A stretch of DNA of 64,000 nt from positions 1-64,000 of the forward strand of contig NZ_WWCT01000003.1 of NCBI RefSeq assembly GCF_009857605.1, in the 5' to 3' direction. The position numbers and the translations under genes are program-made. The DNA is from Duganella levis. GTDB lineage: Bacteria > Pseudomonadota > Gammaproteobacteria > Burkholderiales > Burkholderiaceae_D. The notes beneath the pieces were generated by a model. The model saw only the letters and a list, made by a program, of their open reading frames with translations, had not been told where the DNA came from and did no database searches. Positions 53,802-63,202 of this stretch are shown here, one piece after another. The first letter of the stretch is position 1, and every line of letters starts with the position of its first letter.

Positions 53802-54626
53802 TCAGGCTGCGGCGGCCTCGGGATCGCGCAGCTGCGATGGCGTGATGCCGAAGCGCACTTTGAACAGCCGCGAAAAATGCGCATGGTTGGCAAAACCGCT
53901 ATCGAGCGCGATCTGGCCGACGTAATCGTCGCTGGCCTGCAACAGCATCATGGCGTTGCACAGGCGGACTTCCAGCAGCAACCGGCTCATGCTGGTGCCT
54001 TCGCGCGCCAGACGGCGGCGCAGCGTGGCTTCGCTGAGATTGAGCGCGGCGGCGGCCTGCGCCGCATTCCACGGTTCGGCCGGCGCCGACACCAGCAAGG
54101 CGCGCAGCCGTTCCGGAATCGAACCTTGCGCGGATGGCGCAAAGCGGCAGCCATGCACCGCGAGCCAGGCCAGCACTTCCAGCGCCGCATGGCGCGCAAT
54201 GGTGGCCGGCGTCGCCGGGTCCATCCACAGCGCGCGCACCCGCTCCACCGTCTGGCGGAAGCTGGCCGACGGCGAGCGCAGCACATGTGGCCGGCTCAAC
54301 GGCGCGAACGCCGGCGCCGGAGTGGCCGCTGCCAGCAAACTATCCTCGAACATCAAGCTGATCGCTTCATACGGCGCGATGCCGTTAAGTTGGTTGGTGA
54401 CGCCATAACTGGCGCCGTGCGGCAACAGGATCAACTCGCCGGCCTCGGCCCCCCATTGCTCGCCCGCGCCAAACACAATCTTGCGGCCGGCCTGCACCAG
54501 CACCACCGTGCTCTGGCCAATGAACAAGTCGGGCACGAACAACTCGCGGCCCTGGCGCAGATGCGCGCTGGCGCCCAAACCCTCGCGGGCGGTGCAGCGA
54601 CGCGGCAAGGTAACGGCGGTCAGCAT
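53802..54626 (-). CDS. AraC-family transcriptional regulator
   Basis: 274 residues; the ATG at 54626 overlaps the stop of the MFS gene (TGATG), so translation is coupled. A cupin-like N-terminal domain (AGRKIVFGAGEQWGAEAGEL) is followed by the two-HTH C-terminus: AAALNLSEATLRRRLAREGTSMSRLL and IALDSGFANHAHFSRLFKVRFG. Probably regulates its MFS partner. Confidence 0.88.
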   Translation of the reverse strand: MLTAVTLPRRCTAREGLGASAHLRQGRELFVPDLFIGQSTVVLVQAGRKIVFGAGEQWGAEAGELILLPHGASYGVTNQLNGIAPYEAISLMFEDSLLAAATPAPAFAPLSRPHVLRSPSASFRQTVERVRALWMDPATPATIARHAALEVLAWLAVHGCRFAPSAQGSIPERLRALLVSAPAEPWNAAQAAAALNLSEATLRRRLAREGTSMSRLLLEVRLCNAMMLLQASDDYVGQIALDSGFANHAHFSRLFKVRFGITPSQLRDPEAAAA

Positions 54627-55840
54627 CAGCGCTCGGCCTGTCCCAACGGCGCCAGCGTGCGCAAGCGCAGCGCGACCACCAGCGCCAGCAGCAGCGAGCA
54701 GGACAGCACCGCCACCACGCCCGGCCACGCGGCGCGGCCCCACATGATGCCGGTGGCCGAACCCACCACGCTGGAACCGAGGTAATAGAAGAACAGGTAC
54801 AGCGCCGACGCCAGCGCCTTGTTGCTGGTAGCCCGCCGTCCCACCCAACTGCTGGCCACCGAATGCGTGGCGAAGAAGCCAAAGGTGAACACCGCCACGC
54901 CCGCCAGAATCAACGGCAGCCAGTTGGACAAGGTCAGCAGCAAACCGCTGAACATGATCACCGCCATCATCCACAACACATTGCGGCGGCCATAGCGGTC
55001 CGCCAGGCGGCCGGCCCACACCGAGCTGTAAATCCCCAGCAGATAAAAGAACGACACCGCCCCCACCACGCTCTGGCTCAGCGAGAACGGCCCGCCCAGC
55101 AGACGGTAGGCGATGTAGTTGTACAGGCTGACAAACGCGCCCATCAGCAGGAAGGCCAGCGCGAACAGCCACGGCAATCCCTCATCCGACAAGTGCTGCC
55201 TGAAGCCGGCCGGCAGCGCCCGCCAACCGCCGCTGGACGGCGTGAAATGGCGCGACGGCGGCAGGCTGCGCCAGAATTCAAACGCCGCGTACATGCCGGC
55301 CACGCCAACCGCCGCCAGCGCCAGCCGCCACGAGAAATGGTCGCTCAGCACCGAAGTGATCACTCGCCCCGCCATGCCGCCAAAGGCGCTACCACTGATG
55401 TACAAGCCCATCGACAACCCCAGCGAGGTCGGTTCGATTTCCTCGCCCAGGTAGGCCATGGCGATGGCCGGCATGCCGCCCAGCACCACGCCCAACAAGG
55501 CGCGCATCACCAGCAGTTGCGGATAGTTGTGGGCGAAGGCACACAGCAGCGTCATCACGGCGGCCACCGCCATCGCGGCCACCATCAGCGGCTTGCGGCC
55601 CAGGCGTTCCGAAATGGCGCTCGACGCCAGCAACGACACCGCCAGCGCGCCGGTCGACACCGACAGCACCATGCTGCTCTGCGCCGCCGTCAACGCGAAT
55701 TCGTGCGACAACAGCGGCATCAGCGGCTGCACGCAGTACAACAGCGCAAACGTGGCGAAACCGCCAAAGAACATGGCGCGGTTGCTGCGTTTGAATTCGG
55801 GACTGCCGAGGGCAATACGGGGCATGGTGGCGGCTAACAT
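54626..55840 (-). CDS. MFS transporter, DHA1-like
   Basis: 404 residues, twelve hydrophobic helices, with the MFS loop RLGRKPLMVAAMAVAAVM and a second ADRYGRRNVLWMMAVIMFSG. Resembles YnfM-type exporters, which often pair with LysR genes. AGGATC precedes the ATG. The downstream AraC gene is coupled; a divergent LysR gene starts 94 bases away. Confidence 0.88.
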   Translation of the reverse strand: MLAATMPRIALGSPEFKRSNRAMFFGGFATFALLYCVQPLMPLLSHEFALTAAQSSMVLSVSTGALAVSLLASSAISERLGRKPLMVAAMAVAAVMTLLCAFAHNYPQLLVMRALLGVVLGGMPAIAMAYLGEEIEPTSLGLSMGLYISGSAFGGMAGRVITSVLSDHFSWRLALAAVGVAGMYAAFEFWRSLPPSRHFTPSSGGWRALPAGFRQHLSDEGLPWLFALAFLLMGAFVSLYNYIAYRLLGGPFSLSQSVVGAVSFFYLLGIYSSVWAGRLADRYGRRNVLWMMAVIMFSGLLLTLSNWLPLILAGVAVFTFGFFATHSVASSWVGRRATSNKALASALYLFFYYLGSSVVGSATGIMWGRAAWPGVVAVLSCSLLLALVVALRLRTLAPLGQAER

Positions 55841-55934
55841 GATGATCCTGCGAGGTACGATGACTTCATCTTAGGATTGCGTCACTAAGCTGTCCAATAT
55901 ATATTTAAGGGGTTAGTTATACTTTAAAAAGATA

Positions 55935-56834
55935 ATGGAACTCCGCCACCTGCGTTACTTCGTTGCCGTTGCCGAAGAGCTAAGCTTTACCCGCGCCGCC
56001 GAACGGCTGCATATCGGCCAGCCGCCATTGAGCCACCAGATTCAGATGCTGGAAGCCGAAGTGGGCGCTCAGCTGCTGGAACGCAGCAAGCGCTGGGTGC
56101 GCCTGACCGAGGCCGGCAAGCTGTTCCTCGAAGACGCACGCCGCGTACTGGCCCTGTCCGAACAGGCGATGCAGACCGCGCGCCGGGCCGAACGCGGCGA
56201 GGCCGGCGAGCTGCGGGTCGGCTTCACCTTCTCCACCCCGCTGACGCCGCTGTTTGCGGCGGTGATCAACCGCTACCGCCAGCGCTATCCGGGCGTGCAG
56301 CTGACCTTGCAGGAGATGTCGACCATCGGCCAGATCGAGGCGCTGACTGCGCGCGAGCTGGACCTGGGCCTGGTGCGGCCGCCGGAACTGACGCTGCCGG
56401 AATCGGTGGAACTGAGCATTCTGCGCCGCGATCCGCTGGTGATGGTGCTGCCGGTCGGCCATCCGCTGGCGCAGAAGCAGAGCATTGCCGTTAGTGACCT
56501 GAAGGGGGAGCCGCTGGTGATGTATCCGGAAAGCGCCGGCACCGGGATTCATCCGCAGATTAACCGGCTGTGCCGCGAGGCCGGCTTCAAGCCGACCATT
56601 GCGATGGAAGCCGGCGAAGCGTCCACCATCATCGGCCTGGTGGCGGCCGGCTGCGGCGTGTCGGTGCTGCCGAGTTCGTTCGACATCATCCGCATGAGCG
56701 AGGTGTGCTACCGGCCGATGGCGGACGCCGAGGCCACCACGGCGCTGTATCTGGCCAAAAGAAAGGATGCGATCTCGCCGCTGGTTGCGGCCTTCGTTGC
56801 GGTGGCAACGGAGGCCGCAGGGGCTCAGGAGTAG
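55935..56834 (+). CDS. LysR-family regulator divergent from the MFS gene
   Basis: 299 residues. MELRHLRYFVAVAEELSFTR, AAERLHIGQPPLSHQIQMLEAEVGAQLLER is the HTH; the effector domain starts LRVGFTFSTPLTPLF. Belongs to the benzoate/YnfL-type group that controls the adjacent YnfM-type transporter. The intergenic region is AT-rich with ATTG...CAAT arms at about 55875-55898, a candidate operator. Its 3' end overlaps the next convergent gene by 10 bases. Confidence 0.88.
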   Translation: MELRHLRYFVAVAEELSFTRAAERLHIGQPPLSHQIQMLEAEVGAQLLERSKRWVRLTEAGKLFLEDARRVLALSEQAMQTARRAERGEAGELRVGFTFSTPLTPLFAAVINRYRQRYPGVQLTLQEMSTIGQIEALTARELDLGLVRPPELTLPESVELSILRRDPLVMVLPVGHPLAQKQSIAVSDLKGEPLVMYPESAGTGIHPQINRLCREAGFKPTIAMEAGEASTIIGLVAAGCGVSVLPSSFDIIRMSEVCYRPMADAEATTALYLAKRKDAISPLVAAFVAVATEAAGAQE

Positions 56835-57697
56835 TCTGCGTCCAGCTCGGAGCCGGCGTAGTTTTCCAGTTCCGCGAACAGCGTTTTCATCGCTGTGCGG
56901 CCCTTGATGTTTTGCAGCACGGTGCAGCTCTGGCGATAGCTGCCGATGCGCTCCAGCAGCACCGGATGATGCTGCACCGGCACCTTGGCCACCAGTTCGG
57001 CCCAGCCGGCCTCGTAGTCCGGCTTGTTCTTGCGCACCGATTTGACGAAGCGCTCGAACTCCTTCTGCCCCGTGCGCGCCACCACCCGGCCGCCGCCCTC
57101 CACCGCAAAGATGATGGCCAGCGCGATCACGCCTTCCGCGTTGAGGTCGGCATCGCTGACCGGGCCTTCGGTGTTGTGACGGCGCAGCCAGCCGGCCAGC
57201 CGCACCACCGCCTGCACTTCCTTGCGCTGCTTGAACTGCACTGCGTAACGCGCGCTGCCGTTCCAGTTCTGGTTCGGATCGGCCTGGCAGATGTCGACGA
57301 ACTTATCGCGCAGACGACGCGCCGCATACACCGGATCGGTATCGTACTCGCCGACCAGCGCGTCTTCCGGCAGCGTCGCCAGTTCCTTGACCATGCGGAA
57401 GCCGACCTGGAACGCGTACTCGGCGCCCTCCTCGATCAGCAACCCCAGCGCGGCCTCGTCGTCATCGTCCGGCAGTTCGTGGTCCAGCCCCAGCGACACG
57501 CAGCCCACCGTCAGCTGCAAGGCCTTCTGGATGCCGTCGGCGGTGCGGTCGTTGGTGAACTTCTCGGCCACCATGGCGGTGATGCCGGTCAGCTCATCGG
57601 CCAGCGCGTAGGCGGCCTCATCGTCCGGTTCGACCGCGAATTGCTTGATCGCGCGCGTCAGGCGCGGCAGGTTTTCTCTTACGATTGCTGGCAGCAT
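56825..57697 (-). CDS. unknown protein, fourth gene of the J-domain operon (290 aa)
   Basis: 290 residues, all-helical by appearance, acidic stretches such as ELPDDDDEAALG. Regions GLLIEEGAEYAFQVGFRMVKEL and VVRLAGWLRRHNTEG may form helical repeats. No signal peptide or membrane segment. I recognise no family. It lies 14 bases after the 256-residue gene and on the same strand as the J-domain gene, so an operon is likely. Confidence 0.7.
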   Translation of the reverse strand: MLPAIVRENLPRLTRAIKQFAVEPDDEAAYALADELTGITAMVAEKFTNDRTADGIQKALQLTVGCVSLGLDHELPDDDDEAALGLLIEEGAEYAFQVGFRMVKELATLPEDALVGEYDTDPVYAARRLRDKFVDICQADPNQNWNGSARYAVQFKQRKEVQAVVRLAGWLRRHNTEGPVSDADLNAEGVIALAIIFAVEGGGRVVARTGQKEFERFVKSVRKNKPDYEAGWAELVAKVPVQHHPVLLERIGSYRQSCTVLQNIKGRTAMKTLFAELENYAGSELDADYS

Positions 57698-57711
57698 CGA
57701 TCAACCACCGA

Positions 57712-58482
57712 TCACGAGAAAATGTTGGTGCCGACCGACCGGCGCGACGCCTTGGCGACACGCGTGGACGGCACTTGCTTGCGCAGGCGGTACAGCAATT
57801 CCTTGGTCGAGCGCTGCAGGATGGTCGGCTCGGCGTCCGGATCGTCGTCGTACTCGGCGTCGGCCAGGTCGGCGCTGTGGCGGAATTCCGGGAACAGCTC
57901 GAACAGCGCGCGGTCCCAGCCGTCTTCCGACGCCTGCGCCAGCGCGATCGCCAGTGGAACCACGTCGTTGTCGGAGGTGGTCTGGCCGGTCAGGTACGGG
58001 CCTTTGGAGATGATCTCGCCGGCCACTTCCAGGATTTCCTTCGGCGCCATCGAGAACAGGATGGCGAACGCGGTCGAACCGTGGTCGGTGGCCGAGGCGG
58101 CCGCCAGCAGTTCGTTGCGGCGCTCTTCGTCGTCGGTGGAGAACACCACGCCGTGGATGTGGGTGAACAGCGCCTCGGCGATTCGCTCCGGATCGTCTTC
58201 GATCTGGTCGTCCGGCCAGGTAGCGGCGATGAAGGCCAGGCTGTCGGCCCACGCCTTCGGCGGCACCAGCAGCGTTGCCAGCGACATCTTGCCGCCGTCA
58301 AAGCCGGCCATGTGCAGCGCCGTCACTTGCGGCGGAATGTTGTTCAGCACTTCCACCACCGCCAGGTCGCCGAACTGGTCAGCGGCGTCGGCAAAGGCTT
58401 GCTCGGCGTGGCTCAGCGAGCCGGCCAGCACCAGTTCCGTCACTTGCTTGCTCAGGGCAGGCAGATTCGATTTTTCGGACAT
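57712..58482 (-). CDS. unknown protein, third gene of the J-domain operon (256 aa)
   Basis: 256 residues, soluble. Helix-rich, with LPALSKQVTELVLAGSLSHAEQAF at the start, an acidic run (AEYDDDPDAEP near 215) and a basic C-terminal tail (VAKASRRSVG). GGAGAATAAGC precedes the ATG. Begins 2 bases after the stop of the 166-residue gene. No known family. Confidence 0.7.
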   Translation of the reverse strand: MSEKSNLPALSKQVTELVLAGSLSHAEQAFADAADQFGDLAVVEVLNNIPPQVTALHMAGFDGGKMSLATLLVPPKAWADSLAFIAATWPDDQIEDDPERIAEALFTHIHGVVFSTDDEERRNELLAAASATDHGSTAFAILFSMAPKEILEVAGEIISKGPYLTGQTTSDNDVVPLAIALAQASEDGWDRALFELFPEFRHSADLADAEYDDDPDAEPTILQRSTKELLYRLRKQVPSTRVAKASRRSVGTNIFS

Positions 58483-58484
58483 GC

Positions 58485-58985
58485 TTATTCTCCATCCCGG
58501 TCGAACATTTGCGCGAAGTCGTCGGACGCCGCGTCTTCGTCGTCGATATCGTCGCCATCGTCGTTGGCCGACAGCTGGTCCAGCGATTGATCGTCATCGT
58601 CCCACTTGCGCGGATTCTTGTGCAGGAAGGCGGTGATGATGGCCTGGCGCGCCAGGTCCGGCATGCTCTCGGCAATCGCCGCATACATCTTGGCCGCTTC
58701 GTCGCCCTTGCACTCGGCCATGGCGAACACGCGCGCGGCATCGCCGAACTCGTAGTCCTCGGCCTCGGCCAGCAGGCCTTTCGGATTGCTGAACTCGATG
58801 TGATCGACCAGCGCAAACGCCAGCATGTTCACATCTTCAATGCCGCCGCCCTGGGCGTACTCGCCCACCAGCGCTTCCACCATGCGCTGGTAGTTCTTGC
58901 GGTCCGGCGGATCGCCCAGGATGCCTTCGATCTGGCCTTCCAGCTCACGCGATTGATAGGCGAACTCAGGGTGTACTTTTCTCAT
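58485..58985 (-). CDS. unknown acidic-tailed protein, second gene of the J-domain operon (166 aa)
   Basis: 166 residues from the ATG at 58985. The body is helical (NYQRMVEALVGEYAQGGGIEDVNML, AKMYAAIAESMPDLARQAII) and the C-terminal 40 residues are highly acidic (DDDDQSLDQLSANDDGDDID), like disordered tails of chaperone clients or adaptors. Starts 26 bases after the J-domain gene stop. No known family. Confidence 0.7.
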   Translation of the reverse strand: MRKVHPEFAYQSRELEGQIEGILGDPPDRKNYQRMVEALVGEYAQGGGIEDVNMLAFALVDHIEFSNPKGLLAEAEDYEFGDAARVFAMAECKGDEAAKMYAAIAESMPDLARQAIITAFLHKNPRKWDDDDQSLDQLSANDDGDDIDDEDAASDDFAQMFDRDGE

Positions 58986-59011
58986 TGCTTGCTTTCTTGC
59001 TAAATAGGTAA

Positions 59012-59305
59012 TTACGCGGCGGGCAGCGTGGTGCCCTGCAGCGCGAACAGCGAACGCCACAGCTGATACGCTTCGGCTTCGGCGTCGATGATGATGCGGT
59101 GGTTCAGGCTCTGGTTGTATTCCTCACGCTTGGCCGGGTCCGACAGGATCTCGTACGCCTTGGTGACGGCCTTGAAGCGCGCATCCGCGCCTGGTTCGGG
59201 ATTGCGGTCCGGGTGGAAGCGCATGGCCAGGGAACGATAGACCTTTTTAATCTCATCTTCGCTGGCGTTCGGCGCGATACCCAGTGTGTTGTAGTAATTT
59301 TCCAT
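59012..59305 (-). CDS. short J-domain (DnaJ-like) co-chaperone
   Basis: 97 residues from the ATG at 59305 (GGAG 7 bases upstream). J-domain at residues 1-66: [28 protein letters not shown] with HPD at 31-33, and [20 protein letters not shown]. It lacks the G/F, zinc and C-terminal substrate domains of DnaJ, so it should only stimulate a DnaK/Hsp70 and rely on partners for clients. It leads three unknown genes and is divergent from glnS. Confidence 0.9.
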   Translation of the reverse strand: MENYYNTLGIAPNASEDEIKKVYRSLAMRFHPDRNPEPGADARFKAVTKAYEILSDPAKREEYNQSLNHRIIIDAEAEAYQLWRSLFALQGTTLPAA

Positions 59306-59439
59306 TTGGAAACTCCGGGCCGTGGTGCGGTGACAAACCCACCGCAAATTAATCGATCATTATACCGCGCCGCCATATCCCCACTGGCAATACGGTAAAA
59401 TGCAGCAATATAGAACTTTTGCATAATCCAAACTTCCAG

Positions 59440-61206
59440 ATGAGCAACGACAAAAACAGCCCAGCGCCAGCACTACCCTCCAATTTCCTGCGTGCCATCG
59501 TCGAACACGACCTGGCCGCCGGCACCCATGACCGCGCCGGCCTGCCGAGCGTGATTACCCGCTTTCCGCCGGAGCCGAACGGTTACCTGCACATCGGTCA
59601 CGCCAAGTCGATCTGCCTGAACTTCGGCCTGGCGCGCGACTACCAGGGCCGCTGCAACCTGCGTTTCGACGACACCAACCCGGCCAAGGAAGAGCAGGAA
59701 TACGTCGACACCATCATCGACAGCGTCAAATGGCTGGGCTTTGACTACGACTATCCCAAGGCCGACGGCTCGGTCGAGCACCATCTGCACTACGCATCGG
59801 ACTACTTCGACCAGCTGTACACCATGGCCGAATGGCTGATCGAGCAGGGTTACGCGTACGTCGATAGCCAGTCGGCAGACGATATGGCGGCCAATCGCGG
59901 CAATTTCAACACGCCGGGCACCAACTCGCCGTTCCGCAGCCGTCCGGCCGCCGAATCCCTGCAGATCTTCCGCGACATGAAAGCCGGCAAATACGCCGAC
60001 GGCCAGCACATCCTGCGCGCCAAGATCAGCGAAGACGCGATGGCCTCGCCGAACATGAATATGCGCGATCCGGCCATCTACCGCATCCGCCACGCGCACC
60101 ACGTGCGCACCGGCGACGCCTGGTGCATCTACCCGATGTACGACTACACGCACCCGATTTCGGACGCGCTGGAAAACATCACCCATTCGATCTGCACGCT
60201 GGAATTCCAGGATCACCGCCCGTTCTACGACTGGCTGCTGGCGACCCTGTCGCAAGGCGGCTTCTTCACGCTGCCGGTGCCGAACCAGTACGAATTCTCG
60301 CGCCTGAACCTGACCTATGTGGTGACCTCCAAGCGCAAGCTGCGTCAGCTGGTGGAAGAGAAGATTGTCGATGGCTGGGACGATCCGCGCATGCCAACCA
60401 TCGTCGGCCTGCGCCGCCGTGGCTACACGCCGGAAGCGCTGCACCTGTTCTGCGACCGCATCGGCGTCACCAAGGCCGACGGCTGGATCGACATGAGCAC
60501 GCTGGAAGGCTGCGTGCGCGAAGACCTGGACCCGAAAGCGCCGCGCGCCACCGCCGTGCTGCGTCCGCTGAAACTGATCATCGACAACTATCCTGAAGGC
60601 CAGAGCGAAGAGTGCACCTCGCCGGTCCACCCGCACCACTCGGAAATGGGCGTGCGCACCTTCCCGATCTCGCGCGAGCTGTGGATTGAAGAGGAAGACT
60701 TCATGGAAGTGCCGGTCAAGGGCTATTTCCGCTACTTCCCGCCGATCGGCGACGCGCCGGGCAGCCGCGTGCGCCTGCGCCACGGCTACGTGACCGAGTG
60801 CACCGGCTTCGACAAGGATGAAAACGGCAAGGTCATCGCCGTGCACGTGAAATACTTCGAGGACTCCAAGTCCGGCACGCCGGGTTCGGACAACTACAAG
60901 GTCAAGGGCAACATCCACTGGGTGTCGACCGCCGCCGCCGTGGAAGCCGAAGTGCGCCTGTACGACCGCCTGTTCACTGACGCCCAGCCGGATGCCGGCG
61001 GCAAGGACTTCATCTCGCTGCTGAACCCGAACGCCAAGGAAGTGGTCACCGCCTACCTGGAGCCGGGCATCGTCAGCGCGCAAGCCGACCAGCGCTACCA
61101 GTTCGAGCGTCACGGCTACTTTGTGGCCGACCGCGTCGACTCGCAGCCAGGCAAACCGGTGTTCAACCGCATCGTCACGCTGAAGGACAGCTGGGTCGCC
61201 AAATAA
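59440..61206 (+). CDS. glnS: glutaminyl-tRNA synthetase
   Basis: 588 residues from the ATG at 59440. ITRFPPEPNGYLHIGHAKSI has the HIGH motif; the second class I motif is the VTSKRKLRQLVEE form. CNLRFDDTNPAKEEQEYVD and GWDDPRMPTI are diagnostic of GlnRS over GluRS. Anticodon-binding beta-barrels follow. Terminator directly downstream. Confidence 0.97.
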   Translation: MSNDKNSPAPALPSNFLRAIVEHDLAAGTHDRAGLPSVITRFPPEPNGYLHIGHAKSICLNFGLARDYQGRCNLRFDDTNPAKEEQEYVDTIIDSVKWLGFDYDYPKADGSVEHHLHYASDYFDQLYTMAEWLIEQGYAYVDSQSADDMAANRGNFNTPGTNSPFRSRPAAESLQIFRDMKAGKYADGQHILRAKISEDAMASPNMNMRDPAIYRIRHAHHVRTGDAWCIYPMYDYTHPISDALENITHSICTLEFQDHRPFYDWLLATLSQGGFFTLPVPNQYEFSRLNLTYVVTSKRKLRQLVEEKIVDGWDDPRMPTIVGLRRRGYTPEALHLFCDRIGVTKADGWIDMSTLEGCVREDLDPKAPRATAVLRPLKLIIDNYPEGQSEECTSPVHPHHSEMGVRTFPISRELWIEEEDFMEVPVKGYFRYFPPIGDAPGSRVRLRHGYVTECTGFDKDENGKVIAVHVKYFEDSKSGTPGSDNYKVKGNIHWVSTAAAVEAEVRLYDRLFTDAQPDAGGKDFISLLNPNAKEVVTAYLEPGIVSAQADQRYQFERHGYFVADRVDSQPGKPVFNRIVTLKDSWVAK

Positions 61207-61224
61207 GCTTCCCGCCCGTCACTG

Positions 61225-61254
61225 AAAACGGCGCCCGTGTGGCGCCGTTTTTTT
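61225..61254 (+). terminator. Rho-independent terminator of glnS
   Basis: AAAACGGCGCC (61225-61235) pairs with GGCGCCGTTTT (61241-61251) and is followed by a T run. An efficient end of the glnS transcript. Confidence 0.9.
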
Positions 61255-61307
61255 ATTGACTTGAGGGTAACTAAACGTCAACGGTGATAAGCTTTTTGCA
61301 AAATTGC

Positions 61308-61337
61308 TTGACGAGTTCAACTGTTGTTTTCTATAGT
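61308..61337 (+). promoter_or_regulatory. promoter of the CHASE histidine kinase gene
   Basis: TTGACG (61308-61313), 18-bp spacer, TATAGT (61332-61337). The start of transcription would be about 61343-61345, only a few bases before the ATG at 61347, implying a leaderless or nearly leaderless mRNA. The same -10/-35 layout occurs at the nag promoter. Confidence 0.55.
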
Positions 61338-61346
61338 CAAAAGACT

Positions 61347-63173
61347 ATGGCCTTTGCCCACAAACAGCTATTCCCTGCTTCCCGGCCGGTTTGGTGGGCA
61401 GGCGTGCTGTTGTCTCTCGGAATCGGTGGACTGTTTTACCTTGCCGCCAACCGCACCATCGAATACGACGCCGGCGAGCGTTTCCTGCATCAGGCGCAAA
61501 ACGCGCAGTACAACATCAACTCGCGGCTGAACGCCTACACCGACGTGCTGCGCGGCACCGCCAGCTTCTTCCACGCCTCCGACAACGTCGATCGCGCCAG
61601 CTTCCACCGCTATGTGGAAGGCCTGAATATCGCCAGCCAGTTCCCCGCGCTGGACAACATCAACTACGCCCAGTACCTCACCGACAGCGGACGCGACGCG
61701 TTTGAGGCGGCCGACGCCGGCGGCGAAGCGCTCGGCTATCCGGCGAAGGTGACCATCTCGCCGGGCCAGCGCCGGCCCGAATACTGGGTGTTGACGATGA
61801 TCGCACCGCTGCCCGAGTTTCGCGAAAAGATCGGCCGCGACATCGGCTGCCGCGGCCCGGTGGCGCGCGCGCTGCAGCATGGCCGCGATACCGGCGAACT
61901 GAGCGCATCGGGCCTGCCGATCGACAGCGTCCACCAGCCGCAAGGGGCGGGACTGGCGTTGCGCTTGCCGGTCTACCGCAGCGGTGCGCCGCTGCAAACG
62001 CCGGAACAACGGCGCGCCGCCTACATCGGCTCGGTGGGCATCGGCTTCAGCGTGCCGCGCCTGGTGCAGGCGGCGCTGGAGCAGATGCAGGTGCGCGACA
62101 CCCGCCTGGTGCTGGTCGATACCGGTGACAGCGCCCCGCCCCGGCCGCCGGTGCAGCTGTTCGACAGCAATCCGGCCGGCAGCCAGCCGCGCGTCAGCGA
62201 CCTGTTCAGCGTGGTGCTGCCGATCGATTTTCACCATCGCCACTGGAGCGCGCATTTCAGCACCCCCAAGGCCGCCTGGTACAGCCGCTTCGACACCTGG
62301 CTGCCGTGGCTGGCGATGCTGTGCGGCTTCACCGGTTCGCTGCTGTTCTACCTGCTGTTCCACACGCTGTCGTCGTCGCGCATGCGGGCCGTCAAGATGG
62401 CCAAGGAAATGACGCGCGAACTGCGCACCAGCCAGGCCCGGCTACAGCAGTCGCACCACAAGCTGCGCCGGCTGGCCGCGCACGCCGACCACATCAAGGA
62501 AGAAGAGCGCAAGCGCATCGCCCGCGAAATCCACGACGACCTCGGCCAGAACCTGCTGGTGCTGCGCATCGACGTCGACCTGCTGACGACGCGCACGCGC
62601 CACCGCCATCCGCGCCTGCACGCGCGCGCGCAACGGATGCTGAGCCAGATCGACAGCAGCATCAAGAGCGTGCGCCACATCATCAACGACCTGCGCCCCA
62701 CCGTGCTGGACCTCGGCCTGAACGCGGCGGTGGAATGGCAGATCGCCCAGTTCCGCACGCGCTCCGGCATGGTCTGCGAGTTGATCGACCACAATACCGA
62801 AATCCGCATCGACGACCAGCGCGCCACCGCCTTCTTCCGCGTGCTGCAGGAATCGCTGAGCAACATCCTGCAACACGCCCACGCCAGCCTGGTGCGGGTA
62901 GAGCTGTTGCAAGCGGGCGGCATGTTGTGCATGACCATCAGCGACAACGGCATCGGCGTGCGCGACAGCAGCCGCAACAAGGTCGGCTCGTTCGGCCTGG
63001 TCGGCATCGAAGAACGCATCAGCCTGCTGGGCGGCACCTGCTCGATCAGCGGCACGCCCAACGGCGGCACCACGGTGGCGATTGCGGTGCCGGTCAGCGA
63101 TGCCGCGCGCGTGGCGTCGCCACCCCAGTCGCCGGCCTCATCGCCGTCCTCCGCGCGCGACATGGCGCTTTGA
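61347..63173 (+). CDS. CHASE-domain sensor histidine kinase (HisKA_3)
   Basis: 608 residues from the ATG at 61347; a GTG at 61284 would add 21 residues but lies upstream of the promoter. Helix at about 14-32, a periplasmic CHASE domain (about 40-300, DNINYAQYLTDSGRDAFEA), a second helix near 320-340, a coiled linker, then HisKA_3 with phosphoacceptor H396 in RIAREIHDDLGQNL and an ATPase domain (QESLSNILQHAHA, SDNGIGV, GSFGLVGIEERISLLGG). NarX/DesK-like class; the response regulator is not visible in the window. Ligand unknown. Confidence 0.9.
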   Translation: MAFAHKQLFPASRPVWWAGVLLSLGIGGLFYLAANRTIEYDAGERFLHQAQNAQYNINSRLNAYTDVLRGTASFFHASDNVDRASFHRYVEGLNIASQFPALDNINYAQYLTDSGRDAFEAADAGGEALGYPAKVTISPGQRRPEYWVLTMIAPLPEFREKIGRDIGCRGPVARALQHGRDTGELSASGLPIDSVHQPQGAGLALRLPVYRSGAPLQTPEQRRAAYIGSVGIGFSVPRLVQAALEQMQVRDTRLVLVDTGDSAPPRPPVQLFDSNPAGSQPRVSDLFSVVLPIDFHHRHWSAHFSTPKAAWYSRFDTWLPWLAMLCGFTGSLLFYLLFHTLSSSRMRAVKMAKEMTRELRTSQARLQQSHHKLRRLAAHADHIKEEERKRIAREIHDDLGQNLLVLRIDVDLLTTRTRHRHPRLHARAQRMLSQIDSSIKSVRHIINDLRPTVLDLGLNAAVEWQIAQFRTRSGMVCELIDHNTEIRIDDQRATAFFRVLQESLSNILQHAHASLVRVELLQAGGMLCMTISDNGIGVRDSSRNKVGSFGLVGIEERISLLGGTCSISGTPNGGTTVAIAVPVSDAARVASPPQSPASSPSSARDMAL

Positions 63174-63188
63174 ATTTCCTTTCAAACA

Positions 63189-63202
63189 TTGATTAACATC
63201 AA
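63189..63202 (+). promoter_or_regulatory. perfect FNR/Anr box with class II spacing
   Basis: TTGAT-TAAC-ATCAA matches the FNR/Anr consensus TTGAT-N4-ATCAA at all ten defined positions. A CAAAAT at 63224-63229 can act as -10, which would put the start near 63236 and the box centre (63195.5) about 41 bases upstream, the class II activator position. The next gene starts at 63283. Confidence 0.7.

Noticed and set aside
56825..59305. J-domain operon as an antiphage defence system
   Set aside because: No nuclease, NTPase, toxin or mobile-element hallmark is present; a chaperone role is the only one suggested by the sequence.
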